NCBI RefSeq assembly: GCF_964656455.1
Contig: NC_135722.1
Span: 85,865,313-85,929,312 of the forward strand
DNA length: 64,000 bases
Reading direction: 5' to 3'
Origin: Halichoerus grypus
Taxonomy: Eukaryota; Chordata; Mammalia; Carnivora; Phocidae
Shown in pieces: positions 21,306 through 32,290 of the stretch (its first letter is position 1; each line of letters starts with the position of its first letter). Position numbers and translations under genes: made by a program. A model generated the notes under the pieces. The model had not been told where the DNA came from. It did no database searches and saw only the letters and a program-made list of their open reading frames with translations.

Positions 21306-21334
21306 CCAATCAATCAATCAATCAATAAATAAAA
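21306..21334. repeat. (CAAT)n/(AAAT)n microsatellite
   Basis: Five CAAT units followed by AAAT units. Confidence 0.9.
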
Positions 21335-22250
21335 AGCTATGTATCTCTGGTTGTCCACAGTAGTATTATTTACTACTATAGCAAAATAGAACTGTAGAAT
21401 GCTTGAGCTAGAGTAGCAAGTTGTGATTTGTGGAGCCTCAGGATATGTGATAACTTTGGAAGCAGCTTCTCAAATTTGGAGTAGTAGTCATCACACCAGG
21501 CCAAATACTTTAGGGGAAGACAAGTGGCACTCTCAATTCTAATTCTTTCTGGCTTCAGCTTCCACCATTCATGCCCTACTTAAGACCCCTATGGGGTGAC
21601 TCAGATCAGGGCCCATTAGAAGTACTCCATTCCTTTAAATTTAGCCAAGATCTTGTCTGAATCAGGACTAAACTATCTACTAAATTCATAAAAAGATCTC
21701 CAAAATTTTCACTAACATTATTCCAGGCCCCATGTTCCACACCCCTTTAGAAACACACTCCATTTCTATATGTCTCCCTAACAAGTTATTTTGCTGTCAT
21801 ATTTTTTCTGACGTCTGTCACCTTGGTATCTAAGCATTCTGGCAAATTCATGAGGCTAAAAACAAACACTTATGTGGGAAGGGGAAAGAAAGCTCTTCTC
21901 TTCTGCTCTCTCATCTCCATAGGGACAGAGCAGCACAAAGAGGTTATGATTCTCCAAGGTCATTCTGCAAAGACAGCATAACAGAGCCAAGAAAAGACTG
22001 CAGAATCCTAACTTCCAGTCCCCGACCTCCAAATTTGAAGATACTCTGTTTAGAACTGGTGTTTCTACAGAAAATACCCAAAGAGATTTTGCAGCTGCTG
22101 GCTACATCCAGGAAGGAATCTTCACAAAAAAGTCAGACACACCTCCTTCCTTTCCAAACTCTGCATCTTTCCCCTCTATTCTTATTGCTGAGTATTCAAA
22201 CACTCTTTCAACTTTAGTACTTAAATGACATGAACTGAAATGTTCAGGGG
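21335..22250. other. no feature recognised
   Basis: Single-copy-looking DNA without a recognised repeat, credible frame or splice pair. Confidence 0.35.
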
Positions 22251-22254
22251 TTTC

Positions 22255-22590
22255 AGTCATTTATCAAATCATTCAATTATTATTAATTGAGAGCCTTCCA
22301 TAGTCAAACAAATGTTAGAGATGAGCAAGACTCTACCTATCATCAAGGACTTATAATTTAGCAAGAGAGATAAGAGACACATGCAAAAAATGCTTACCGA
22401 GGACATACTTTTGCTATTCTAGACTCTAAAGAGAGAGCAATGGATAAAACCTACAAGGATTCCATTCTCATGGACCTTACCATTATAGTGACAAAAATAG
22501 ACAATAAAGACAGATAAAGGAATAAGATATATTACATTAAAATATAATACAAGATGAAATATGATATAACAAATAGAGAAATAGATGAAG
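22255..22590 (-). mobile_element. two adjacent ancient L2/CR1-class fragments
   Basis: 'aatcattcaattattattaa', 'actctacctatcatcaagga', 'cttataatttagcaagagag' form one copy. From about 22405, 'ctattctagactctaaagag', 'ccattctcatggaccttacc' and 'acaaaaatagacaataaaga' form a second copy of the same class. Orientation is inferred from other copies. Confidence 0.45.
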
Positions 22591-23370
22591 TGCCCAACAT
22601 TTCTTTCTCACAGGGGATTTAAGCAGCTGAATTGGAAGTATGCTCTAGTTTCAGAATTGAATTTGTAATACCCCAGGCCTCTGAATGTAGTATTTTCTTC
22701 TCTAGTAAGCAAATATTGTTGCAGTTGTTGTATTTGGTCATCTATGTAGAGCAAAAGATTCAGCACCCAAATAGGCTAGTTACCAAGAACTTTAGTAGAA
22801 CTTGGAGGCAGCTGAAATATAAATGGTCCAATTCTAGCAGAGAATTTTTTTAAAAGAACCTCTGGGACCTATTGTAGTCCACTGGTCACCTGATACACTG
22901 CCATCCAAAAGAGAATGGAATTATTCCTCTACTCTGATGATTTAAGCAGATTTCTTATAGTTGTTGAAGATCAAATTAACAATCCTAACCTCTTTGTCTT
23001 TAAAAGTAAGTGAGATTTTCAAGCTTAAAAAAAAATACTTAAGTACTCAGATATATATTAGGTGGCAAGTTCTTTTCCAACATTTATTATTTCATTAGTC
23101 CACATTTGTCTGTCCCTTGGGGTACAGTCAGTTGGGCAACATTGAGACTTTAGTTTCTCAAACAAATGACTTCAAAGAAACTTATTATGCAACTTCAGTG
23201 TGTACTCTCTGCTGATCTAGAAACTGCCATTCAAAATAGTCACTATCCTTCATTTGTAGAGAAGTCCAGGAAGATAATGTTTATTATCAAAATTCAGAAG
23301 AGGTGTTATGCTGGACAAATTTCAAGCAGTGGAAAAGGTAAGTAAATTCTGGGATTGGTTGGTGTTATAG
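22591..23370. other. no feature recognised
   Basis: AT-leaning sequence. No repeat family or frame is assigned. Confidence 0.35.
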
Positions 23371-23374
23371 ACTT

Positions 23375-23490
23375 GATGAAAGAAGAAAGAAAGAAGGAAG
23401 GAAAGAATAAGAGAGATGCCAGGCAGGAGGAGAAAGAGAAAGGGAAAAGACAGAAAAGATAGAAAGACAGAAAAAGAAGGAAAAAAGAAA
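23375..23490 (+). repeat. purine-rich (GAAA)-type low-complexity tract
   Basis: Imperfect GAAA/GGAA/GACAGAAA units, about 115 bp. The minus-strand Phe/Ser/Leu-rich frame across it is a compositional artefact. Confidence 0.8.
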
Positions 23491-23699
23491 ACTATACAAG
23501 GTACACAGCTATAAAACTGAGTAAAATGTATAAGGAAATTCCTTATAGGCACTGGACAACAGGAAGGATAGAATAATAATCCTAGAGAGAAGGAAAACAT
23601 ACACATACACAGTGAGCTTCACATTTGCATATGCTTCTTGACCAGGAACTCCTCTTGGACAAAGTCACAGGGAAGTAGAGCTCAAGCAGAGCACATTAG

Positions 23700-26600
23700 T
23701 CTCTCTGCAATCTGAAAACAGTTCAGTACTACTGAAACCCTTAAATTTTCAGGACAGGATAAATGAGAAGAGGGAGCTACATAGAAGGGTGACCTCAGAC
23801 GTGAGAAGAGTCCACAGAGCCAAACAGAGAATGGATGCTCCAGGACTTAGTGGTGATTCGAGATACAAGATGTCCACACAATTCTAGGAGACAAAGTAGA
23901 TATCTAAGAAACTTAGGTGTTCAGTTGAGACCTCAGAAAGTCTATCTCGTACCTAAAGTAAGAGCCACATCCTAGGGCTAAAGACAAAACTGCACTGAAC
24001 CTACCCTAATAAAGAATTAAAACAACAGACTTAGATGGGCCCACCAATAACTTTACTGCTTACCAGAACAAAATTAAACTTTCTTTTAGAAAGGACAACA
24101 CACTCCAGATTCATGATGTGTCACCACAGGGTCCAGTGTACAATAAGAAATTACTAGATATGTAAAGAAGCAAGAAAATGTGACCTATAATCAAGAAAAA
24201 AGAAGTCAATGGAAGCAGACTCAAAGATGACCCAGATGTTGGAATTAGTAGATAAGAACTTTAAAACAGTTATTATAAATATGTTCAAAGATAATATAAA
24301 TATAGCCAAGTAAACAGATGGAAACTCAAGAAGAGATAAAAAAAGAACTCAGTAGACATTCTAACACTGAAATTGCAATATCTGAAATGAAATGTACTGA
24401 ATAGGTTTAAGAGCAGATTAGAAATTTCAGAAAAAAAAACGTCAATGAGCTTAGATCCCTTTTGACTATCCAAACTGAAGAGAGAAAAAGAGTATTTTTT
24501 AAAAAACAAAATATAACAGAGATTTGCTGTTCTGTGAAACAATCACAAGTGCTATACATACAGTTCATTTCCAGAAGAAGAAGACAAAATGGGTAATAAA
24601 ATATTTAAAGAAAAAATAACCAAAAATTTCCCAGATAAACAAAAACCTCTGACCTTCAAATCCAAGGTCAGAAAAAAAACTAGGTACATCATATTTAAAT
24701 TGCTGAAACCCAAATACAAATAAAGAATCTTAAAAAAAAAAAAAAGTGAAAAATGCTTTAGAGACAGTAGAACAATGATACAAAGGATGGCTTATTTCTC
24801 ACCAGAAACACCAAAAGTCAGAAAACAAAAGAACAAATTAGGTAAAGTGCTGAATGAAATGAAAAAAGAAAACAAAAACAAAACCCAACAATAACCTAAA
24901 ATTTTATAGATAGCAAAAATAATCTTCAAAATAAATATGAAAGTGAAATAAACATGTTTAGATAAATGGAAACAGAAAGAACTCATGTTCAGAACTTCAC
25001 TATAAGATACTTTAAAAGTTCTTCAGATTGCAGAATGGAATTTCTAATATGCAAGAAGAAATGAAGAGCATGAGAAGAGTTAAATATCTAGATAAATATA
25101 TTTTTTCTTTTTAAAATGCCTTTAAAAAGCAGCTGACTTTTAAAGGAAAAAATTAGACAATGTATCTTACGGTTTTAAAATATTTAAAAGTAAAATACAT
25201 GAAAACAGTAGCACAAAAAAAATGAGGGTAAATGAAATTATACTCAGAATTTTTACATTTTATGTGATGAGATGCAATAATAACTCTAAGCAGATTGTGA
25301 ACAGTTAATGATCATAAGGTAATTCCTAGAACAACTCTGAAAAACTACAAAGAGGTAAGGCTAAAAAGCCAATAGAATAAATAAAATAAAATGCTAGACT
25401 AATTTGATAAATTCAAAAGAAGCCAGAAAAGGAGAGACTGAGAAACAAAAAAGAAAGATTAAACAAGTGAAATATAAATAGCAAGATGGTAAATTAAATC
25501 CAAAATCATCCATAATTATATTAAAAGCAAATGGACTACAAACTCCAAGAGAAGAAATTTCAGAATGGGTAAAGAAAACAAGACTCAATTATCTGTTGTC
25601 TATAAGAGATACCCTATAAATATAAAGACCCTGATAAGTTGAAAGAAAAAAGCTTAACATTTAATCACACAAACAATAATCATAAGAAATCTTGAGTGGC
25701 TATACTGAGAACAGACAGAACAGACTTCTTGATAAGGAGCATTTCCAGAGACAAAGAGAGAAATATCACAATGATAAAGGAGATCAATTATTCTGGAAGA
25801 TATAATAATCCTGTAAGTGCTTGTAATAACAGAGTACCAAAATACATTAAGCAGGAAATGACAAGAATAAAGAGAAAAATAGAAAAATAAACAGAGATTT
25901 TACAATTTTCTTAATCAGAAATTAGTAGAATAACTAGGGAAACAGTCAATAAGGAAATACAAATATTTGTGCAACACTACAGACTGCCTTGATTTAATTG
26001 AAATTTTTAGAACAATATAATCCTAAAACTATAGAATATACATTTTTTAGGTATACATGATATAACATACTACACATATAGTCTATATGGACTATATATT
26101 AGATCATAAAATAAGTTTCAATACATTTCAGAAGATTGAAATTTTCACATATGTTTTCTGACAACAAAGAATTAAATAAGAAAATAATAAAAATAAGATA
26201 TGTAAAAATCCTCAAATATTTGGAAATTAAACCACATACTTCTAAATAATCTATGGATCAAAGTATAACTCATAAGAGAAATTAGAAAATACTTTGTACC
26301 AAATGATAATAAAAATGCAACATATTCATGTGAAGCCTCTAAAATGGTGCTAGGAGGAAAATGTATTATTACTTCAAATGCTTATATGAAAAGTAAAATA
26401 AATATTTATAATAACTTACCTGAGTTTTCATTATAAAAAGCCAAAAGAGAGAGAGAATGCTTAACCTAAAATAAGTAGAAGAAACATAGAACAAAAAGTG
26501 GTCTTTGAAAGGTTAATAAAATTGAGAAAATCTGAACAAGATCAATCAAGAAAAATGGAGAATACTTTAATTACTACTATCAGAAATAGAAAGGGGGCTA

Positions 26601-26725
26601 TCACTACAGATCCTACAGAAATTAACAGGATAATAAGGAATATTATAACAAGTTTCACCAATAAATTCAACAACTTGGATGAAATGAACAAATTCCTTGA
26701 AAACACAGTTTTATAAAACTGACAT
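23700..26725 (+). mobile_element. old L1 (L1M-type) LINE, 5' portion
   Basis: The A-rich plus strand carries diverged L1 landmarks. ORF1-like text at about 24170-24800 includes 'aaaatgtgacctataatcaa', 'gatgacccagatgttggaat', 'atctgaaatgaaatgtactg' and 'aaatttcccagataaac'. The 5' part of ORF2 is traceable from about 25500 to 26710, with 'aaagcaaatggactacaaac', 'gtctataagagatacccta' and 'gatgaaatgaacaaattcct'. All frames are broken. The element resumes at 30919 after an insertion. The left boundary is approximate. Confidence 0.75.
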
Positions 26726-28285
26726 GGGGGTGGAGCAAGATGGCGGAGGAGTGGAGACCTGGATTTTGTCTGGTCCCAGGAATTCAGCTGGATAGGGATC
26801 AAACCATTCTGAACACCTACAGACTCAACAGGATATCGAAGAAAAGAATAGCAACAACTCTCTGAACAGAAAAGCGACCACTTTCTGGAAGGTAGGACAT
26901 GCGGAGAAGTGTACCCAAGGCGATATTCAGGAGGATAGACGGTGGGGGGGGGGGCTCCGTCGGCTGCTTCTGGCAAGTGATAGAATCATGGAGCACAAAA
27001 TCGGAACTTTTAGAAGTCAGCTCCACTGAGGGACGTTGCTCCAGTGGCTAAGCGGGGGGGGTGGAACCCTCGCGGGACAGTGTAGTCTCAGGACCCTTGG
27101 GGTCACAGAAAGACCGGGGATGCCTGAGTGCGGCAGAGCTCCCAGGTATGGGAGCGGGGAAGCCGGCTGCAGAGACAGAGCCTAGGAGTGGGCTCTCAGC
27201 TCAGGGTTGCCATAAAACGTGATCCGTGGCACAGTCGGGCCACTGCTCCTCCAGCAGGGACCCAACAAGCGGCAGATCCGGGGAGATTCACCTTCCTCCC
27301 CCGGGAGAAGAGGCGCAGGAGTGCACCGCAGGGATCTGCTGGGTTTGGAGACTCCACACGGGGTCGGGTGCCAGAGATAGAAACGCTCGGTCACAGGCCG
27401 GGTGAGCACGGAGTGCGGCCAGAGACCGGGGAGATGGGAGTGATTGACTGCTTTTCTCTGGGGGCTCATTGAGGAGTGGGGCCCCAAGTTCCGGGCTCCT
27501 CTGGGGCAGAGATTGGGAGGCCGCCATTTTCACTCTTGGCCTCCAAAGCTGTACGGAAAGTTTGCAACGAACAAAAGCTCCCGAGAGCAAACCCCGGCAG
27601 ATTACTTAGCCTGGACCGGGCAAGGGCGGGGCAATTCCGCCTCCCGCAAAGACATTTGGGAACCATGGCAACAGGCCCCTCCCCCAGAAGATCAGCAAGA
27701 ACAGCCAGCTAGGGCGCCTGGGTGGCTCAGTCCTTAAGCATCTGCCTTCGGCTCAGGTCATGATCCCAGGGTCCTGGGATTGAGCCCCGCATCAGGCTCC
27801 CTGCTCGGCAGGAAGCCTGCTTCTCCCCCTCCCACTCTCCCTGCTTGTGTTCCCTCTCTCGCTGTGTCTCCCTCTGTCAAATAAATAAAATCTGTAAAAA
27901 AAAAAAAAAAAGAACAACCATCTAAGACCAAGTTTACTGATCAATGAGAACGGCAGAACTCCAGAACTAGGGGAATACTGCACATAGAATTCATGGCTTT
28001 TTTACCATGATTCTTTAGTCTTTCAAAGTTAATTTTTTTTAACTGTCTTTTTTTTTTTTGAATTTTTCTTTTTCCCTTTTTCAACCAACATCTTATCAAT
28101 CCCTTTTTTAAAAATATTTTTTATTTTTCATTTTTAGAGTCATGTTCTATCCCTTCATAGTAGTGACCCTTATTTTTGGTATATATATATATAAGTTGTT
28201 CTCTCTTTAAAATTTTGAGATACAGTTTCTTCTAACAGATCAAAATATACTTTAAATCTCTAATATATGGCTTTGTTCTAGATGA
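26726..28285 (+). promoter_or_regulatory. L1 5' UTR / internal promoter region
   Basis: The element begins 'gggggtggagcaagatggcg'. The 'caagatggcgg' at 26736-26746 matches the YY1-type motif that in human L1 sits near the transcription start. The region to 27710 is G+C-rich with many CpG dinucleotides, then turns AT-rich from about 28010. Open frames on both strands here (such as 27128-27472 plus and 27288-27590 minus) are by-products of the GC content and not recognised proteins. Whether the promoter is active is unknown. Confidence 0.8.
27697..27924 (+). mobile_element. Carnivore SINE nested in the L1 5' UTR
   Basis: The body 27712-27909 begins 'gggcgcctgggtggctcagt' and ends with 'caaataaataaaatctgt' plus poly(A). 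Flanks 'aagaacagccagcta' (27697-27711) and 'aagaacaaccatcta' (27910-27924) match at 13 of 15 positions, consistent with an aged duplication. It must be younger than the host L1. Confidence 0.9.
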
Positions 28286-28289
28286 AACA

Positions 28290-28782
28290 ATATTAGAATA
28301 ATTGGGATCCCAGAAGAAGAAGAAAGAGAGAGAGGGGCAGAAGGTATATTGGAGCAAATTATAGCAGAGAACTTCCCTAATTTGGGGAAGGAAACAGGCA
28401 TCAAAATCCAGGAAGCACAGGGAACCCCCCCAAAATCAATAAAAATAGGTCAACACCCCGACATCTAATAGTAAAACTTACAAGTCTCAGAGACAAAGAG
28501 AAAATCCTGAAAGCAGCTCAGGACAAGAGGTCTGTAACCTACAATGGTAGAAACATTAGATTGGCAACAGACCTATCCACAGAGACCTGGCAGGCCAGAA
28601 AGGACTGGCATGATATATTCAGAGCACTAAATGAGAAAAATATGCAGCCAAGAATACTATATCCAGCTAAGCTATCATTGAAAATAGAAGGAGAGATAAA
28701 AAGCTTCCAGGACAAACAAAAACTAAAGGAATTTGCAAACACAAAACCAGCCCTACAAGAAATCTTGAAAGGGGTCCTCTAA
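28290..28782 (+). pseudogene. L1 ORF1 remnant (C-terminal part)
   Basis: From about 28290 the text matches the ORF1p C-terminal region: an Ile-Arg-Ile-Ile-Gly-Ile-Pro-Glu-Glu stretch, then Asn-Phe-Pro-Asn-Leu, later a continuous frame 28561-28782 with Asp-Leu-Ser-Thr-Glu-Thr-Trp-Gln-Ala-Arg-Lys, Tyr-Pro-Ala-Lys-Leu-Ser, and Leu-Lys-Glu-Phe before the stop. ORF1p is the RNA-binding chaperone of the L1 particle. The N-terminal coiled coil and most of the RRM are missing, and a frame change lies between the two blocks. Confidence 0.85.
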
Positions 28783-28863
28783 GCAAAGAGAGAGCCTAAA
28801 AGCAACATAGACCAGAAAGGAACACAGACAATATACAGTAACAGTCACTTTACAGGCAATACA

Positions 28864-29685
28864 ATGGCACTAAATTCCTATCTTTCAATAGTTAACCTGA
28901 ATATGAATGGGCTAAATGCCCCAATCAAAAGACACAGGCTATCAGATTGGATTAAAAAACAAGACCCATCGATATGCTATCTGCAAGAGACTCGTTTTAG
29001 ACCCAAAGACACCCCCAGATTGAAAGTGAGTGGGTGGAAAACCATTTACCATGCTAATGGACACCAAAAGAAAGCTGGGGTGGCAATCCTTATATCAGAC
29101 AAATTGGATTTTAAACCAAGACTGTAATAAGAGACGAGGAAGGACACTATATCCTACTTAAAGGGTCTACCCAACGATCTAACAATTGTAAATATCTATG
29201 GCCCTAACATGGGAGCAGCCAATTATATAAGCCAATTAATAACAAAAGCAAAGAAACACATCGACAACAATACAATAATAGTGGGAGACTTTATCACCCC
29301 CCTCACTGAAATGGACAGATCATCTAAGCAAAAGATCAACAAAGAAATAAAGACTTTAAATGACACACTGGACCAAATGGACTTCACAGATACATTCAGA
29401 ACATTCCATCCCAAAGCAACAGAATACACATACTTCTCTAGTGCCCATGGAAACTTCTCCAGAATAGATCACATCTTAGGTCACAAATCAGGTCTCAACT
29501 GGTACCAAAAGATTGGGATCATTCCCTGCCTATTTTCAGACCACAGTGCTTTGAAACTAGAACTCAGTCACAAGAGGAATGTCAGAAAGAACTCAAATAC
29601 ATGGAGGCTAAAGAGCATCCAACTAAAGAATGAATGGGTCAACCAGGAAATTAAAGAATTAAAAAACATTCATGGAAACAAATGA
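28864..29685 (+). pseudogene. L1 ORF2 remnant: endonuclease domain
   Basis: ORF2 starts at 28864 (Met-Ala-Leu-Asn-Ser). The first block (28864-29127) holds the APE-type endonuclease N-terminus with Leu-Asn-Met-Asn-Gly (residues 12-16) and Gln-Glu-Thr (Glu42 equivalent to the metal-binding Glu). It stops after an apparent one-base deletion near 29114-29120. The second block (29209-29685) continues the domain. It contains Gly-Asp-Phe followed by Ile (codon 29293-29295) where the family normally has the catalytic-site Asn, and later the Ser-Asp-His motif. The domain is therefore doubly disabled. Confidence 0.88.
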
Positions 29686-30035
29686 AAATGAAAACACAAT
29701 TGTTCAAAATCTTTGGGATAAAGCAAAGGCGGTCCTAAGAGGAAAGTATATAGCAATACAAGCCTTTTTCAAGAACCAAGAAAGGTCTCAAATACACAAC
29801 CTAACCCTACACCTAAAGGAGCTGGAGAAAGAACAGCAAATAAAGCCTAAACCCAGCAGGAGAAGAGAAATAATAAAGATCAGAGCAGAAATCAATGAAA
29901 TAGAAACCAAAAGAACAGTAGAACAGATCAATGAAACTAGGAGCTCGTTCTTTGAAAGAATTAACAAGATTGATAAACCCCTGGCCAGACTTATCAAAAA
30001 GAAAAGAGAAATGACCCAAATCAACAAAATCATGA
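29672..30035 (+). pseudogene. L1 ORF2 remnant: linker after the endonuclease
   Basis: The frame overlapping the end of the previous block continues ORF2 past the endonuclease ([10 protein letters not shown], then Leu-Glu-Lys-Glu-Gln, then [10 protein letters not shown]). At about 30033 it joins directly to sequence that belongs near the ORF2 C-terminus ('ccaaaggggtacgtgcaccc'), so the whole reverse transcriptase core is absent. Confidence 0.8.
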
Positions 30036-30144
30036 TCCAAAGGGGTACGTGCACCCCAATGTTTATAGCACAATGTCCACAATAGCCAAACTGTGGAAAG
30101 AGCCAAGATGTCCATCGACAGATGAATGGATAAAGAAGATGTGG

Positions 30145-30175
30145 TATATATATATATATATTTGCATAATATTCC

Positions 30176-30218
<43 letters not shown>

Positions 30219-30253
30219 TACATACATATATATATATGTAGGAATATTATGCA
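30145..30253. repeat. (TA)n tract with flanking perfect inverted repeat
   Basis: The arms 30163-30180 ('tgcataatattcctacat') and 30236-30253 ('atgtaggaatattatgca') are exact reverse complements. They flank alternating TA sequence that extends the pairing. The right arm is the normal L1 sequence; the left arm is an inverted copy of it. The structure could form a hairpin or cruciform. Confidence 0.9.
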
Positions 30254-30918
30254 GCCATCAAAAGGAATGAAATCTTGCCATTTGCAATGACATGGACGGA
30301 ACTGGAGAGTGTTATGCTGAGCAAAATAAGTCAATCAGAGAAAGACATGTATCATATGACCTCACTGATATGAGGAATTCTTAATCTCAGGAAACAAACT
30401 GAGGGTTGCTGGAGTGGTGGAGGGTGGGAGGGATGGGGTGGCTGGGTGATAGACATTGGGGAGGGTATGTGCTATGGTGAGCACTGTGAATTGTGCAAGA
30501 CTGTTGAATCACAGATCTGTACCTCTGAAACAAATAATATGTTATATGTTAAAAAAAAAAAGAAGAAGAAGAAGAAGAAGAAGATAGCAGAAGGGGAAGA
30601 ATGAAGGGGGGGAAATCGGAGGAGGAGATGAACCATGAGAGACTATGGACTCTGAAAAACAAACTGAGGGTTCTAGAGGGGAGGGGGGTGGGAGGATGGG
30701 TTAGCCTGGTGATGGGTATTAAAGAGGGCACGTTCTGCATGGAGCACTGGGTGTTATATGCAAATAATGAATCATGGAACACCACATCAAAAACTAATGT
30801 TGTAATGTATGGTGATTAACATAATAAAAAAATAAAAATAAATAAATAAACTAATGATGTAATGTATGGTGATTAACATAACATAATAATAAAAAAAGAG
30901 AAAAAAAGAAATTTAAAA
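30254..30918 (+). mobile_element. L1 3' UTR with GAA tract and duplicated terminus
   Basis: After the ORF2 end come an A-rich/(GAA)n tract (30551-30583), G-rich blocks ('gaagggggggaaat', 'ggaggggggtgggagg') typical of L1 3' UTRs with quadruplex potential, and the terminal motif 'taatgtatggtgattaacat'. That terminal motif occurs twice, at 30791-30832 and 30848-30890, before the A-rich tail. Other carnivore L1 copies in this window carry it once. Confidence 0.8.
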
Positions 30919-32290
30919 AAAACTGACATAAAAAATACAGAAAATAAAAATAGCCCCTATCTAGCTTTTTTAAAATGTAAAATTCATAACCATAAAGAAA
31001 ATTTACAATCCAGATGGTTTTACTACTAATTATATGACATACTTAAGAAATAATACAGTCATTCACAAACTCACAAACTCCTTCAGAAAATGAAAAAAGG
31101 ACCACTTCACATTTGGTTTATGAAGCCAGAAAAACCCTGATTTCTAAACTTGACAAAAACATTTCAGTTAAAGATTGTGATCAAATATCCCCCCATGAAC
31201 ACAGACACAAAAACCCTTCACAAAATACTATCAAACCAAACCCAGCAATACACAAAAATTTTAAATTATGACCATGTTGGGTTATACCAGGAAAGCAAGG
31301 TTGTTTTAACATTCAAAAAACCAATCAATATAATTTATCATATTAACAAAACAAGGATGAAAATTATGTATTATATCAATAGATGACCATTTTAATTTAA
31401 AAATCATTTGGCAAAACTCAACATCCATTCATGGTTAAAACTCAGAGCAAAGTAGGAATAGAAGTGAACTTAAGCTGATAAAAGTCATCTACAAAAAATG
31501 TTACAATTAACAGTCTATTTAATTATGAAATATTGAACTCTTTCTCCTTTATGTCAAGAAAAGAATGAGAATGTTTCTTTTAAATTATCCTATTCAACAT
31601 TCTGCTAGAGGTTCTAGCCAGTAAAATAAAGCACAAAAAGTAAATTAAAAGCATTAAGATTCAAAAGGGATAAATTCTGTTTACTCATAGAAATTGTAAT
31701 GGTTTATGTAGAGAATCTTAAGGAATCTATCTATATACTAGAATTTAGAAGTGAATAAAGTAAGGTCACAGGATACAAAGTAACTATACAAATATCAGTA
31801 TATAAATTTTAGATAATGAAATTTTAACATACCATTTACAATAACATTATGAGACATAGAAAATTTAGGAATAACAGGAACAAAGGATGTGCCAAAGGTC
31901 TACATTAAAAACTATAAAATATTGCCGAGATTAAAGAAAATATAGGAGAGATATATAATGTTCACAGATTAGAAGACTTAATATTGTTCAACTGTCAATT
32001 CTCCCCAAATTTTCTATAGAGTCAATATAATCCCAGTAAAAATTCCAACCAGACATTTTACCAACATTAACAAATTGATGCTAAAATGTATATGAAAATA
32101 CAAAGGGCCTAGATTAGTCTAAACAGTCTTAAAAAGAACAAATTTAGAAAACTCACATTACCTGGTTTCCAGGCTTACACAATTTTACTGGGGTGTTGAT
32201 TATATAGGTGTATATATTTTTCAAAATATATTGAATTGTACACTTGAGATCTGGGCCTGTAACTGTATGTAAATAATTGCAATTTCCTGT
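30919..32290 (+). mobile_element. old L1 (L1M-type) LINE, 3' portion
   Basis: The ORF2 text of the old L1 resumes with diverged reverse-transcriptase-region landmarks ('gaacacagacacaaaaaccc', 'gaccatgttgggttatacca', 'aaaacccttcacaaaatact'). It runs to about 32170, then jumps to the L1 3' terminus ('actggggtgttgattatata', 'ttgaattgtacacttgagat', 'gtaactgtatgtaaataatt'). The C-terminal part of ORF2 is missing at that jump. Confidence 0.72.

Larger units (their letters stand above)
26726..30918 (+). mobile_element. carnivore L1 LINE with intact ends and two large internal deletions
   Basis: Inserted into the old L1. The 11-bp duplications 'aaaactgacat' at 26715-26725 and 30919-30929 set the boundaries. 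Parts in order are a long 5' UTR (26726 to about 28285), an ORF1 remnant lacking its start and coiled coil, the 5' third of ORF2 (endonuclease), a second deletion at about 30033 that removes the reverse transcriptase region, and a complete 3' UTR. A SINE sits inside the 5' UTR. A full-length L1 would be over 6 kb; this copy is 4.19 kb including the SINE. It cannot be autonomous. Confidence 0.93.

Noticed and set aside
21306..21334. Regularly spaced repeats resembling an array
   Set aside because: It is a tetranucleotide microsatellite with no unique spacers. Nothing in the window resembles a CRISPR array.
26542..26976. 144-codon minus-strand frame
   Set aside because: Antisense to the end of the old L1M and the start of the younger L1. 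It crosses the insertion junction.
27128..27737. Overlapping 97-114 codon frames on both strands
   Set aside because: They lie in the G+C-rich L1 5' UTR, where stops are rare by composition. No recognised protein.
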